From Chamaelirium japonicum (taxonomy: Eukaryota; Streptophyta; Magnoliopsida; Liliales; Melanthiaceae): a stretch of 64,000 bases of DNA. Positions 1 through 62,445 of the stretch are shown here, piece after piece. A model generated the notes under the pieces. The model was not told the origin of the DNA and did no database searches. It worked only from the letters and a program-made list of their open reading frames with translations. The DNA is taken from positions 33,662,741 to 33,726,740 of the forward strand of contig OX393557.1 in NCBI GenBank assembly GCA_947650365.1. The letters run 5' to 3'. The stretch's first letter is position 1. The number at the start of each line of letters is the position of its first letter. Made by a program: the position numbers and the translations under genes.

Positions 1-799
<799 letters not shown>

Positions 800-830
<31 letters not shown>
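800..830. repeat. (CT)n(AT)n microsatellite
   Basis: Five CT units followed by ten AT units, between palindrome units B and C. Confidence 0.95.
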
Positions 831-1202
831 GGGGGAGGGATACTTTTATTTATGGAATCTTATGCAATTACACCGCCTTTTACCTACCCTAGATGGTTCA
901 GAATTTTATGAAACTTGGTGGGGATGCTATCTATGGCAAGTTGATCATCCTCACCAAAAATCATCAAATTCTATAATCTTTAGGGGCATCAAATGTGTTA
1001 TTCAAATTAACGGTTAAAATGAACGGTCGATAAAGCTTCTAACATTTGATGCCCCTAGAGGTTATAGAACTTGATTTTTTGTGAGGATGATCAACTTGCT
1101 ATAGATAGCATTCCCACCAAGTTTCATCAAATTTTGAAACCTCTAGGATAGGTAAAAGGTGGTGTGTAATTGCATAAGTAACCATTCCATAAGTAAGAGT
1201 AT

Positions 1203-1205
<3 letters not shown>
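831..1205. repeat. (TA)n-bracketed palindrome unit C with clear terminal inverted repeats
   Basis: Starts near GGGATACTTTTATTTATGGA and ends near CCATAAGTAAGAGTATCCC. The whole 375 bp folds as one imperfect hairpin, centred near 1020 at ACGGTTAAAATGAACGGTCG. (AT)n abuts both sides. Confidence 0.82.

Positions 1206-1245
<40 letters not shown>
1206..1245. repeat. (AT)n microsatellite
   Basis: About 20 AT units between units C and D. Confidence 0.96.
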
Positions 1246-1248
<3 letters not shown>

Positions 1249-1344
1249 GCATGCTATGCTGCGGCATGCGGTAAGTGCGGCACCGCACCGCAGTCGTCTG
1301 ATGCACGCGCTGCACGCAGCGGTGCGATGCCGCACTATAGCATT
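1246..1344. repeat. Small GC-rich hairpin between microsatellites (unit D)
   Basis: GCTATGCTGCGGCATGCGG pairs with CGATGCCGCACTATAGC near the right end. At about 100 bp it is shorter and unrelated in sequence to units B, C, E and F, but occupies the same kind of slot. Confidence 0.6.

Positions 1345-1404
<60 letters not shown>
1345..1404. repeat. (CT)n(AT)n microsatellite
   Basis: CT-rich tract (1345-1376) running into 14 AT units (1377-1404). Confidence 0.94.
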
Positions 1405-2441
1405 GGCTGGTGGCTAAGAGACACTAGTACGGGGACACGGATACGATACGACACGGGTAGGCCGACACGGCAAATCCTAAAAAAAGAGGACACGGGTACG
1501 ACGGGGACACGGCAAAATAAATTAATATTTTTTATTTATATTTTATGTGTGTTCATAATTCATATATATTTCTATAACCGAAAAAATCTCATAGGAAACA
1601 ATTAAAATGAAAATTTAATGCATACTGAATCGCAACCATTAGTTACACCTAGCCCGATTGGTGAATCACATACAACCCTAGATGACATGGAAAAGAACGG
1701 TTGTGTTTCAGTTTTGGATTCAACCTATCTGGAAACTCAGAGAATCAGATAGGTTAAAGCCAAAACTGAATCGTAACCGTCCGTTACAACCAGCCTGACA
1801 AGTGAATTATACTCAGATCCAAATGACATGCAAAAGAACGGCTACGATTCAGTTTTGGCTTCAACCTATCTAATCCTCTAAGGCAGCTTGTGACCGGACC
1901 CTATATCGAACAACCCGTCAACCCGTCGTGTCCGGTGCATGTCCGGCGAGTGTCCGACAGTGTCCGGCTCCCGGAAGCACGTGGGACACGGCAGTTGCCT
2001 GTCCGACGAGTGTCCAGCGAGTGTCGGTGTCCGACACGGGTACGGGAGACCTGGGGAAGTATCCGTGCTTCCTAGGCTGGTGGGTTACTTTGACGAAATG
2101 GGCAGCGACCCATTTGACACTCCTAAGAATCTTAGAATGTGCTGATTTTTTGTGAGCATAAGCACTTTACCTTAGATAGCACACCCACAAAAAATCAGCA
2201 CATTCTAAAACTTTTAGGGGTATCAAATGTTATATTTCGGATTAACGATTACAACTGACGTTCGATAAAACTTCTAACATTTGATGCCCCTATGAGTCAT
2301 ATAATGTACTGATTTTTTTTGGATGTTCTATCAGATAAGGTGCTTGTGCTCATAAAAAATCAGCATATTCTAAAACTTCTAAGGGCTTCAAATAGGTGGC
2401 TGCCCATTTCGCCAAAATAGATTGGTAGCTCATTTTCCGTT

Positions 2442-2445
<4 letters not shown>
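1405..2445. repeat. (TA)n-bracketed palindrome unit E, interrupted by a hAT MITE
   Basis: Without the insertion at 1414-2075 the unit runs from GGCTGGTGGGTTACTTTG to CGCCAAAATAGATTGG. Inner arms: GAAATGGGCAGC near 2095 against GCTGCCCATTTCGCC near 2400. Same motif family as units A, C and F. Confidence 0.75.
1414..2075. mobile_element. hAT MITE, copy 1 of the CTTRGAAGCAC family
   Basis: Perfect 8-bp TSD GCTGGTGG at 1406-1413 and 2076-2083. Left end CTAAGAGACACTAGTACGGG; right end complements CTAGGAAGCACGGATAC. Sub-terminal GTGTCCGACACG-type repeats and an internal AT-rich block match the large hAT element at 25261-28732. No coding potential: a non-autonomous derivative. Confidence 0.88.

Positions 2446-2516
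<71 letters not shown>
2446..2516. repeat. (TA)n microsatellite
   Basis: About 35 uninterrupted TA units between units E and F. Confidence 0.97.
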
Positions 2517-2519
<3 letters not shown>

Positions 2520-2850
2520 ATCATCCTAATCGTTGGATTCAGGTTTCAGAATGTGCTGATTTTTTGTAGAGGTGCTATCTATGGTATGTTGATCATCCTC
2601 TAAAAAAATCAGCACATTCTAAAACCTCTAGGGCCATCAAATGTTATAAGCTTTTGCGACCATCAACTTCAACCATTGATTTGAAGAGCACATTTGATGC
2701 ATTTAGAGGTTTTAGAATGCGTTGATTTTTTGTGAGGATGATCAACATACCATAGATAGTAACTCTACAAAAAATCAGCACATTTTGAAACCCAAATCCA
2801 ACGATTAGGATGATGGGTCAAAAAAATATGGGTCAGCGGATCCTGACCCT

Positions 2851-2853
<3 letters not shown>
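2517..2853. repeat. (TA)n-bracketed palindrome unit F
   Basis: Left arm CATCCTAATCGTTGGATTC and TCAGAATGTGCTGATTTTTT; right arm AAAAAATCAGCACATTTTG and AATCCAACGATTAGGATG. About 22 bp beyond the right arm precede the next (AT)n tract. Confidence 0.82.

Positions 2854-2935
<82 letters not shown>
2854..2935. repeat. (AT)n microsatellite
   Basis: About 40 AT units with one GT interruption near the right edge; closes the palindrome array. Confidence 0.97.
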
Positions 2936-3769
2936 GGTTGGCAGGCATGTGCGTTGCATATGCCCTTTTTGCAAAGGTTTATATGAATCATGTATGGGTA
3001 TGAAATGTGGATAGTGTTAGTGTTCATGACAATTGATATTTATTTTATGAATCATATGATTATGCTTTTGTAAAATAGTGCCAAACATACAATTACAAAT
3101 TTTCTTAAAGATTTTGGTGCTTACCAATGATTGGACCTCGAACAACAATCACTTGAAAGGCTTGCAAAACAAACTAAAGCAAAAACTGATTCTCGTAAGA
3201 AAAAATATCTGATGAAATGAAGGGAACATCAAAAACAAAAAAAAAACAGACGAAAAAATAGGTCATTCTTAAAATTTAGAAAAGTTTAACAATTCTTTAC
3301 ATTAGAAAAGTACATGTTAAACTTTAGAAATTTGTTTGTTGTTTCAATACGCTAGCGATAGAACATTAGAAAAGTACATGTCAATACTTAGAGATAAAAC
3401 CAATTAACTTATAGTTGCTGACAAGTCCTCTAATGAACTGACATTAACCAAATAATCCCTAAGTGCATATGAAAAGACCTTGTGCAAAAGACAACAAGAA
3501 AATTTATTAGTTCACAAAGCTTATCCTTGTGTAAACTTGATGCATTGGTACAAACAACCCTCAACTATGTCGGTGGTGGCTGACTACAATTTCCAAGTAC
3601 CCCATATAGGATGCCAATTATTTTTAATCGAGACAAACGACAAGATGTCAGTGAGTGCACATCACAAGATGTTAATAACCTACATGTTGGTGCTGTCAGA
3701 TCGACATTCATAGTAGTTATTTAGTTCCTATTAATTGACTTTGAAACTTGTGAGACCTTTGGGTTTTTC
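2936..3769. other. AT-rich stretch, nothing recognised
   Basis: No conserved protein, splice-bounded exon of the flanking gene, terminal repeat or RNA gene seen. Presumed intronic DNA of the SNF2-HNH gene. Confidence 0.5.
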
Positions 3770-4510
3770 ACTGGATGAACAGTACCATGTAGGACTTGTG
3801 AAATATATTGTACTTAAAGGTGCACCGACATTACTGCACTTTAATCAGCTGTTCTTAACCGAAATATGTGGTGGTACTTGGGAAACTTAGGGTCATGGGC
3901 TTTGGTAACACAACTATTTTTTGTTTTCAATTTTATGTATGGTGGTATTTCAAGAATAACGAAAAAAAACTAACATGTATTAAGCTGAAATGTGTGGTGG
4001 TACTTTGGAAACTTAGGTTCATGGGCTTTGGGGACACAAATATCATTTTTAAAATTTTGTGTATGGTGGCACTTTGGGAAACTTACGGTTGTGGGCTTTG
4101 GAGACACATGTGTCATTTTTTCAATTTTATTTGTATATGGTGGTACTTGGAGAATAAAGGAAAAAAATTAAAATTGTCATGGTATAAAATATGGTGGTAC
4201 ATAGAAATAAAGGAAAATATAAAATGTGGCGGTATTGCTTATTGTTCACTGGATGAACAGTAAGCCGGCATGCGGTGGTACTTGTGAAACTTAGGGTCAC
4301 GGGCTTTGGGGACACAAATGCCAATTTTTTTAAAGTTTTATATATGGTGGTACTTTTAGAAGAATATAGAAAAAAGGCATGTACGTAATTGAAATAGTTG
4401 GTAGTACTTGGGAAACCTGGGTCATGGGCTTTGGGGATACATGTGTCATTTTTTAATTTTATATGTATATGGTGGTACTTAGAAAATAAAGAACAAAAAC
4501 ACGTATAATA
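3770..4510. repeat. Diverged minisatellite, unit about 70 or 130 bp
   Basis: GGTGGTACTTGGGAAACTTA, GGGTCATGGGCTTTGG and GACACAAATGTCATTTTT recur about six times (near 3870, 3995, 4065, 4135, 4275, 4405), separated by (A/T)-rich spacers ending GGAGAATAAAGG or similar. CACTGGATGAACAGTA appears at about 3772 and 4249, suggesting a higher-order duplication. Confidence 0.75.
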
Positions 4511-6230
4511 TTTGCAGGTGCATAAAAATGGATATACACGTGGTCGCATCTCGCGAGAAGCCGAAATCAATATTATAAACATGAATCAGTGAGCTTAAAG
4601 GAGTAATTCGTGAATGAAAATAGGAATCCTGCTGAAAATTAAGTTGAGAGGAGAAAGAGAATTTGGTAGAGAGATATTTACAACATCGTTTTATAATAAA
4701 TTCTGATAGCTTAAAAAGGAGTCAGCGGAGGGCCGGAGGTGCTTCCACAAATTAATCCATGTGTAGGGTTGTGATTATTGAAGGAAGAGTTTGTAGAGGA
4801 ATGCCACGAGATCGGTGCAAAACCAATATCTAAATAACAAGAGAGAAAGCGAACGAGAACTTGAGCAGTATTTGAACAGCCCAGTACTTCTCTCAAAAAA
4901 GAAGAGAATTAGTTGATGACGCTGCTGTGAGAAGGTGATCCTTCCATGGTGAACTTCGTTACTATCAACACAGCTTGAAGTATATACAAAGCTTATTCTA
5001 CACGATTCTCCTACTTTCCTTACCCCCTAAGCTTTGACAGCCTGGAAAACAAGTGGAGGAAGACGGTTACAGTTTGATGATGTGGACTACAGATGGAACT
5101 AACAGAACGACAATTGTATTGTCTTCCCCGACAACGTCCATGGAGAAGACAAAGGTGGGAGGAGCATGATGAATGAACAGTCTGTCAACAGCTATTTCGT
5201 GATGATTATCTTTGATCGAACCTCTGAGATTGGCGGGTCTGATAACTACTTTGACCAGAGAAGCCTATTAATAGGTTGCCAAGGCCTCATTTAAGGGGAT
5301 GATGAAACTTGTGAGAAAAAACCAGAGAGAAAGTGTGCGAGTTGTAAAGGGAGAGTGCATTGAGATTTCTTTGCTCTAGATCCATTAATCTAAGGGCGTG
5401 TATTTCAAGTTGATAGTGAAGCTTGGCCATCGCCCATCCCCCCACCCCCACCCCTCGTGGTTTTTCCCTCTCACTTCGAGAGGGTTTCCATGTAAAATCT
5501 TGGTGTTGTGTTTTTTTTATATGATTCTCTTGTTTTCTCTTACATAGCAACTCAACCATCATAGCAGATTTCATTTTGATTCACCTGTTATTCCTCTTGA
5601 AAACCGATTGAAATCATTTTGTCTGGTTTTATCTTGTGAAGCACGGCAGGTCCGGTTTGAAAACACATGATCCTTCCAAGTTAGGGGTGTTGTATGAACG
5701 AATTTGGTTCAAGACAAATTACAAACTTGATTAGGGTGTGAGTGAGTGCGAGATGTATCGGGGTTTTGTTGGGAAAATCCTCTTTGATCATCTGATCCTC
5801 TACCTCCTTGACTTTATTTGAGATTTAGAAGAGTCAGACTCTCAATTTGGGTTTACAAGAGTTTTGAAAATTTTGAAGAAGAAAGAGACTTGTGGTGCTT
5901 TGATCCTTCCATGCTCTGTGCGTTATCGGCTAGGACTTGCATGCTTTGCTCCTCGATCTTTACGTTTCTTCGGCTCTTCGAGTTTCTTTTGCTTTGATTT
6001 TGGCTTTGGCTTTGGCATAGAGCCCTTGATTCTTCCCTTCTCCGAGCTTTTTTTTTCCTGAACAAAGTGAAGCTTTGTCGATGTCCAAGTGGGACTTCTT
6101 GATGGAATTATACTTGTAGCGAGCATGAATTCTCTCAATGGAGATATGCTATCTTACGAAGCTTCTGAAGTGTCGACCTTGAAGCCTGGAAGCGTTGCCT
6201 TTTTGGTTTTGGTAGGCTCTCGGTCTTCAA
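4511..6230. other. Unassigned intron-like DNA
   Basis: No domain recognised. Around 5850-6130 the minus strand is Lys/Arg/Ser-rich in two frames. Together with the TATA-like CTTATTTATAGG near 6689 this might be the leader of an old LTR element, but no paired LTR or pol homology is visible. Confidence 0.3.
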
Positions 6231-6651
6231 CAAGGTTCTAAAAAGCGCTAGGCGCTAGTCGGGCGGTGGGGGGCCGCCTAGCGCCTAGGCGTTTTGTATT
6301 TTTTTAATTATTTTAATTATTATTTTGATATTATATAATATATATATGTTTAAAAATTAATATAAGTTAAAGATTATCCCAAACCATTATTTTAAAGAAC
6401 AAGTATATAACCATAATTCAAGATTGAGTGATTAACAAGAACAAAAGCAAACATAGTCCGCCTGGCCAGCCTCAGCCCGCCTGGTCCGCCTCAGCCTGCC
6501 TAAGCGGCCTTGCCCCGCCTAGATCGCCTAGGCGGCCGTGTAGCTCCGCCTGGGAGCTTGGCCGCTTTTCTAGAGCGCCTAGGGTTTAGGCGAGGCGGTG
6601 GGGGGCCGCCTAGCGCCTAGGCGGCCGCCTGGACCGCTTTTTAGAACACTG
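6231..6651. mobile_element. hAT MITE, CAAGGTTCTAAAAAGCG family, copy 1
   Basis: Ends CAAGGTTCTAAAAAGCG and CGCTTTTTAGAACACTG. Imperfect 8-bp TSD GTCTTCAA / GTCTTGAG. Sub-terminal GC-rich GCCTAGGCGGCCGCC repeats surround an AT-rich core. 421 bp, closely similar to the copy at 12772-13229. Confidence 0.87.
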
Positions 6652-7387
6652 GTCTTGAGTTTCTGTTCTCTTCCACTCCCTCGCCCTCTTATTTATAGGT
6701 AAAAAGGGGAGAGTAAGGTAAGTGGGAGAGTTATGGTAGGGAATAACTACTTCCAATTTTGCATTCCCCCCCTCTTGTGGCATAATTCCTGGTACCTTTT
6801 ATGGCTTTCCCAAGGTAATCATGGTCTTGATTTGACCATTTCTTTTATGGCTTAAGGCCTTTAATGTACTTAGAATCTGGGTGATCTGATCCATTTATGG
6901 ACTTGTTGGATCAATTGGGCCTATACAAGTTCACACTTGCAGGACCCGAGTTGATCTTTTTTTTTCTTTCTTTTTCTTTTTACCTTCCCGGTCAGCCTTA
7001 TCTAGCACTAGGCCCAGTTGGCCTTGGTATTGGGGTCGGTTGTCCTTGATGCCAGAGTAGGTCAGCCCGGGTGTTAGAGCGGGTCGGCCCTGGTTCTGGT
7101 TGGCCTCAGCCCAACACGGGTTCGGGCTCTTCGCGGGGCTCGTTCACGCTCCTGGTCCATAAATGTCAATTCAGGCTCAGGCCACATTTTGCCTTACCTT
7201 GAGTTATTTGTTTGAGCTTTTGGCCCAAGGTAGGGGCAGCTGATATCAAGCACAGATTTTTACCTCCCTTTTTATAGTAGGTTGTTTTCCTTAATCAAGT
7301 ATTAACCCTTTGTACTCGATCGTGCAGTATATGCACATAACCATTAAATCTGTAGATTGTCAAGATCTATAACATTTCTATTGCTAC
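6652..7387. other. Unassigned DNA, possibly LTR-derived
   Basis: Includes CTCTTATTTATAGGTA (TATA-like), a T/C-rich tract near 6957-6985 and repeated GGTCGGCC/GGTCAGCC words. This composition is common in plant LTRs, but no boundaries can be set. Confidence 0.25.
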
Positions 7388-8061
7388 CTATGCTATCAAA
7401 ATCGGGACTAGTCGTCAACTAGTCCCCATGCGATATTTTGCCGACCGACTAATTCAGATTCTTTCATAGCTGGTGGAATCCCGACTAGTCCCCGACTAGA
7501 CCCGACTAGCGACTCGGACTAGTCCCCAGGTGGCATTCTGCAAGCATTTTTTTTTTTTTGCAAGGAGTCTGCAAATAATTATGTTTGGATTTTTTTGCAT
7601 TGCCTTGAAATCTTGAGTTGCAACTATGGTTCTTCTCTATAATCATCTGTTGAGGACCTGAGAATCTGAAATAAAAACATAGACAAATAATTATTGTTTA
7701 TTTGTTGACATCCATATAATCCTATAATCAAAATTGGGGTTGTTCACAGATTAAACATCAGCAAATAAATATTGTGATAAATTCTTAGTTCTGAGTCTTC
7801 TAACATGGGCATGAAGCCAATATAACTGTGTTCTGTTACTTATGTATTTATACCCATGCTATGAAGTGTAAAGTTATGCATTGTTATTGACCGTCTAATA
7901 TCATATACTTATTAACATTTATGCTAGTTCATATATCATATATGTTTAAGGAAGGGGGAGGGGTTAGAATAAGTTTTGGCCAACAAGTCCCGAATTAGTC
8001 CCGACTAGCCCTAGTTGGCCCTTGGCAGACTAAGGGTTGACTACCGACTCTGAATGCATAG
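7388..8061. mobile_element. hAT MITE with GACTAGTCCC sub-terminal repeats
   Basis: Ends CTATGCTATCAAAATCGGG and CCGACTCTGAATGCATAG, the second pairing with CTATGCATTCAGAGTCGG. 8-bp TSD ATTGCTAC / AATGCTAC (7 of 8). Repeated ACTAGTCCCGACTAG words lie inside both ends, as is usual for hAT transposase binding sites. Confidence 0.82.
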
Positions 8062-8316
8062 AATGCTACAATTAGTTTTTTGATGCCAAATTCTTTTGAA
8101 AAGGCTCTTAAAAGAGGGCATGAGAGTATGATGTTCTTGTAGTCTTTGAGCCCTCAACCGATGATATTAGTGAAATGATTACTGTTGATAACACAAGATT
8201 AAATTGCCATATATCTTGCAATAATTTTTTTTATTTGTGTAAAGCATGTCAAGATGTGGCTTTTTTCCTCATATAGAATAAGGTCTCTTATCACCTGTCT
8301 ACCTCTTTTGCTATAG
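8062..8316 (+). other. Intron end before first recognised helicase exon
   Basis: Contains the CCTCTTTTGCTATAG acceptor at 8302-8316. Nothing else recognised. Confidence 0.6.
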
Positions 8317-31320
<23,004 letters not shown>

Positions 31321-31787
31321 CTCTATTCGTAGTATTCATATTAGTATGAGGTTCGTACTGTAATTTCTGTACGGTTGCTGAGCTCGTCTCTGTTGTGATG
31401 TTTTAAGTCGAGTGAACGGAAAGAGACGGAAGAAGCTGCGGAAGAGCTGTTATTTGTGATGGTGCCTGGCAGTGCATATTCCAGAAAAGTCGATTGAAAT
31501 CGGTGATAACCAAGAACATGAGAAGTGCCCCAAGGGAGGAAGGTGAAGCTACTCATTGGTTTGCCGCATGGGGATAAGGGGATTCCACTGACAACTGCAT
31601 TAGTTACTGCCGTTTGTCTCCCAATTGTATTATACGCTGTATCAATTTTGTTAGACATCATTCTGTACAGTAAAATGCCAATAAATTCTCTTGGGACTGA
31701 GTTTATAAAGGAAATTTACGTGTATGATCCTGGAAAGTGGTGTATTTACATATAAACCCCCGCAATTGAACTATGAGTAGTAATGAT
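31321..31787 (+). other. Presumed 3' UTR of the SNF2-HNH gene
   Basis: Directly follows the TAG. AATAAA at 31680-31685 is the nearest poly(A)-signal match. TATTTACATATAAACCCCCG near 31744 matches one end of the local MULE MITE words. Confidence 0.5.
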
Positions 31788-32400
31788 TATATATACTAGC
31801 AATGCTCGTGCCTATCGGCACTCGGACGACCGTCTTTGGCGGCCAAACACTTTCAACAAGGGCTTCCACATTAGGCGGGGGTGATAAAATTCGTTCGGCA
31901 GCATCCAGATATAAAGAGGGCACCCTTATTAGATAGCAAAAACCCCGTATCCGAGGGCGCACAAAAAATTTTAGAGGACAATATTTTGAGGTTGTCAACA
32001 ATAATTCGTAAGTAATGATAATATTTTGAGGGATGTTTTATGAAATGTAAAACGTCTTCGACGACAAAATTCATTGTCAAAATGTTTAGATGGGAAAACT
32101 CCCCTACGTCCTGCCGTCCGATGTTGCTCGCCATCGTCACTGCTAGCTACTCGTCAATACTACAATCCACCATTGACATACGCACACTACTTGTGTGTAA
32201 TTGTCGTCTGCCACCAGGCGTGACTGCTCCTCATCACTGACGAACTTTAAAGATACAATCCAAAGACTACGACACAAAGCTCCATCTGTAAAACAATGAA
32301 AAGACTGATCGTTCTCAACAGTTGGGTTACATAATGGCACGAGTGTAATGCCCGTGCTTATCAACACTCAGACGGCCGCCTACGGCTGCCGACTACAATA
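31788..32400. repeat. Helitron-like or related repeat with GTGCC...GGCAC hairpin
   Basis: TATATACTAGCAATGCTCG followed by a GTGCCTATCGGCAC hairpin; a diverged echo at about 32338 (TGTAATGCCCGTGCTTATC). The same start occurs at 39936. TACTAGYAATGCCCGTGC resembles Helitron 5' ends; no CTRR terminus or Rep/helicase was found. Confidence 0.4.
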
Positions 32401-32665
32401 AAATTCTTTGGTTGCCCTTAAAGAATTTTTAAGGAAACTTCCAAGGAATAATTTATAAATAATGACTATAAAAAAAAAATGTCACAGTCCGCATCGATCA
32501 ATGCCTACTCCTGGATGGTTAAAAACGAATTACAATGATCTTAAAACCATCTTCTAAAAAGTACTTTTCACCGAGTCCTCCCCCTCTCCCCCACACCTTT
32601 ATTTTTATTTATTTATTTTATTTTTATTTTTATTTGGGGGGGGGGGGGTGGGGGGGTTGGTGAGT
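32401..32665. other. Spacer with T-rich tract and G run
   Basis: ATTTATTTATTTTATTTTT-type tract (about 32600-32635) followed by G(13) and G(7) runs. No gene seen. Confidence 0.5.
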
Positions 32666-32798
32666 GGCGCCTGAGTACGATTTTGTTCCCACCTCTTTAA
32701 AGAGAAATGACCAAAAGCCCTCGATATGGACCAATGAGAGAGACCGGCTACATCCAACCTCTTTAAAGAGGTTGGAACAAAATCGTACTCGTGGCGCC
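32666..32798. mobile_element. Short foldback MITE between the convergent genes
   Basis: 133 bp with about 35-bp arms: GGCGCCTGAGTACGATTTTG and CCACCTCTTTAAAGAG against CTCTTTAAAGAGGTTGG and AAAATCGTACTCGTGGCGCC. The TSD is not obvious. Confidence 0.72.
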
Positions 32799-33343
32799 CG
32801 GGGATCCGCACTAGTGAGGAAAAATAATTAAGTTTATCCCAAAGGATGCACTTATTACAAAGCTAAAGATCATTTAAAAGATGAACAATGGAAGATCAAT
32901 TTGAAAATATAAGCAATAAAAGATATGAGCTGCATGCTTCTGATCTGGACATCATAAAAGAGTGCAAGTAATTGCAATACCATATAATACTCTCTTTTTC
33001 AAGTCTGGTGATCAGTAATAAAATCATTGTTTCCTCAATACTATACTCAAAATCACAGCAGCTATTGCCCTTGCAGGCAACCACCATAATTTACCATCCC
33101 TACCCTCCAAATAGTTCGGCCGGTCATTCTACGGTTTGCGACGTAACCTAATTATAAACCCTCAACTAACCCTAAATCAATTTCCGAACATCGGCTGATC
33201 ACTACTTCTGTCATGTAATTGGTGCATACTTTGCATTTAGCCACTGGACTTTGAAGCATCACTCATCATGTATATCTGATGCTAAAGGTCAGCATCCAAG
33301 GATGTGGTCAGATCGAGATCCTGTATGGGAACCGCGTACTTGG
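32799..33343 (-). other. Presumed 3' UTR and flank of SCAPER
   Basis: Downstream of the SCAPER stop on the minus strand. No repeat ends or clear poly(A) signal recognised. Confidence 0.45.
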
Positions 33344-61238
<27,895 letters not shown>

Positions 61239-61460
61239 CGAAGCTCTCCCCCTCCTGATTTCATCAAGGAAAAGACACCCAAAATCCGTTCATCTTGGGA
61301 AAAAAAAAAAAGTCTCTCTACTAGCTAGAGCACAACAAATCAACCTTCCGATCAAAAGAATGGGGGAAATGGAAATCTGGGATGGTAGAATCACAGAATC
61401 AGAATCTGGGTATCGAGATACCTTCAGGCTCGAAAGGCTTCATTCGAACAGTAGCTCAAA
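61239..61460 (-). promoter_or_regulatory. Presumed 5' UTR / proximal promoter of SCAPER
   Basis: Immediately upstream of the tandem ATG. On the minus strand it includes CCAAGATGAACGG and pyrimidine-rich blocks. No clear TATA box, as is common for broadly expressed plant genes. Transcription start not determinable. Confidence 0.4.

Positions 61461-61492
<32 letters not shown>
61461..61492. repeat. G(32) homopolymer upstream of SCAPER
   Basis: 32 consecutive G residues, 223-254 bp upstream of the SCAPER ATG. On the SCAPER coding strand it is poly-C. Capable of G-quadruplex formation; length may be affected by sequencing error. Confidence 0.95.
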
Positions 61493-61493
<1 letters not shown>

Positions 61494-61700
61494 GGAGAAG
61501 ATAGCAGCAACGCGGGATTACTCGGCGATTACCACGGATTCTCACCCTGAAACCCCAAGAAATCGGCAGCAGGATCGGTTTGGAGACCCGGCAACTCTAG
61601 AGCTGAGGATGCCTATGTCGTGCGGGCCGCGGCATTGCTTTCATTGCTACAGCTCGCGGTTGCTGGCCCGATATTTTGATTTTTTTTTTTGTAACTTATA
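61493..61700 (-). promoter_or_regulatory. GC-rich, CpG-containing 5' flank of SCAPER
   Basis: Markedly more GC- and CpG-rich than the DNA beyond 61700. Probably promoter or a 5' non-coding exon of SCAPER; no exon boundary assigned. Confidence 0.4.
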
Positions 61701-62159
61701 TATTACTATTAAATATTAGGACGGTAGAACTAGAACCTAATAGGGACGGGAGAAAAAGCTATTGAAATCAAAGCTTGAGATTGTGTTCATGATGGATGAT
61801 CCGGGCCCTCCGTTTGGTATGTTCCGATAGGCAAACAAGATTCCTTTGTACTTAGTGTTCGATTATAGAAAAAGATAAATGTCATTAGATTTTGCGAAAG
61901 ATGGTTGGATGTATGGATGGATGGATGAAGATATCAAGAATTTGTCTTTTTAGCGTTGAAAGAATCATTAACAATATTTTTCCACCCAAAAACTCGGAAT
62001 AATAATTTTGGGGCATTGTGGCTAAGGTCTTTGCAGTAGGTACGGTATTAGATAAAGGACATATCATATTTCGATTGTGGCTAAGGTTCCTCGCAACAAA
62101 TATGTTTACTATATCTATTTTGGCCCTACACGTGACTGTAAAGAAAAATGTATAGCATC
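61701..62159. other. AT-rich flank, nothing recognised
   Basis: GGATGTATGGATGGATGGATG short repeat near 61905. No gene. Confidence 0.5.
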
Positions 62160-62445
62160 CAGATGTATGCACATAAAGCACTGTAGCAATGAATACTCTT
62201 TGCGGTCAGATTGTTACTCTTGCTACAGTGAATTCATTGTAGCATTTTTTTTTGAGAAATATCACTGAAAAAAAAATGTTACGGTGAAATCACTATAGCA
62301 AAGCTTACTTTTTGTACCACAGATTGATACTATTTGTATCGCAAATTGATACTCTTTTTGCTACAGTGAAATCACTGTAGCCAAAAAAAAAAGAGAAAAA
62401 TCTCATCTAAATAAAATATGCTACAACGTTTTCGTTGTAGTAATA
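62160..62445. repeat. Cluster of short perfect or near-perfect hairpins
   Basis: Four palindromes of about 20-24 bp: TGCTACAGTGAATTCATTG with closing TAGCA (about 62219-62242), ACGGTGAAATCACTATAG (about 62281-62299), CTACAGTGAAATCACTGTAG (about 62361-62380) and CTACAACGTTTTCGTTGTAG (about 62421-62440), plus a half site CACTGTAGCAATG near 62178. Confidence 0.75.

Noticed and set aside
1159-1605. 148-codon open frame across the palindrome array
   Set aside because: It runs through (AT)n and (CT)n tracts and a hAT MITE end; no domain, and composition follows the repeats.
3868-4263. 131-codon open frame and a minus-strand one at 4127-4582
   Set aside because: Both lie in the minisatellite and repeat the same short peptide pattern with each unit.
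5853-6138. Small Lys/Arg-rich protein gene on the minus strand
   Set aside because: Two overlapping frames, no start context, no homology; low-complexity text, possibly a retroelement leader.
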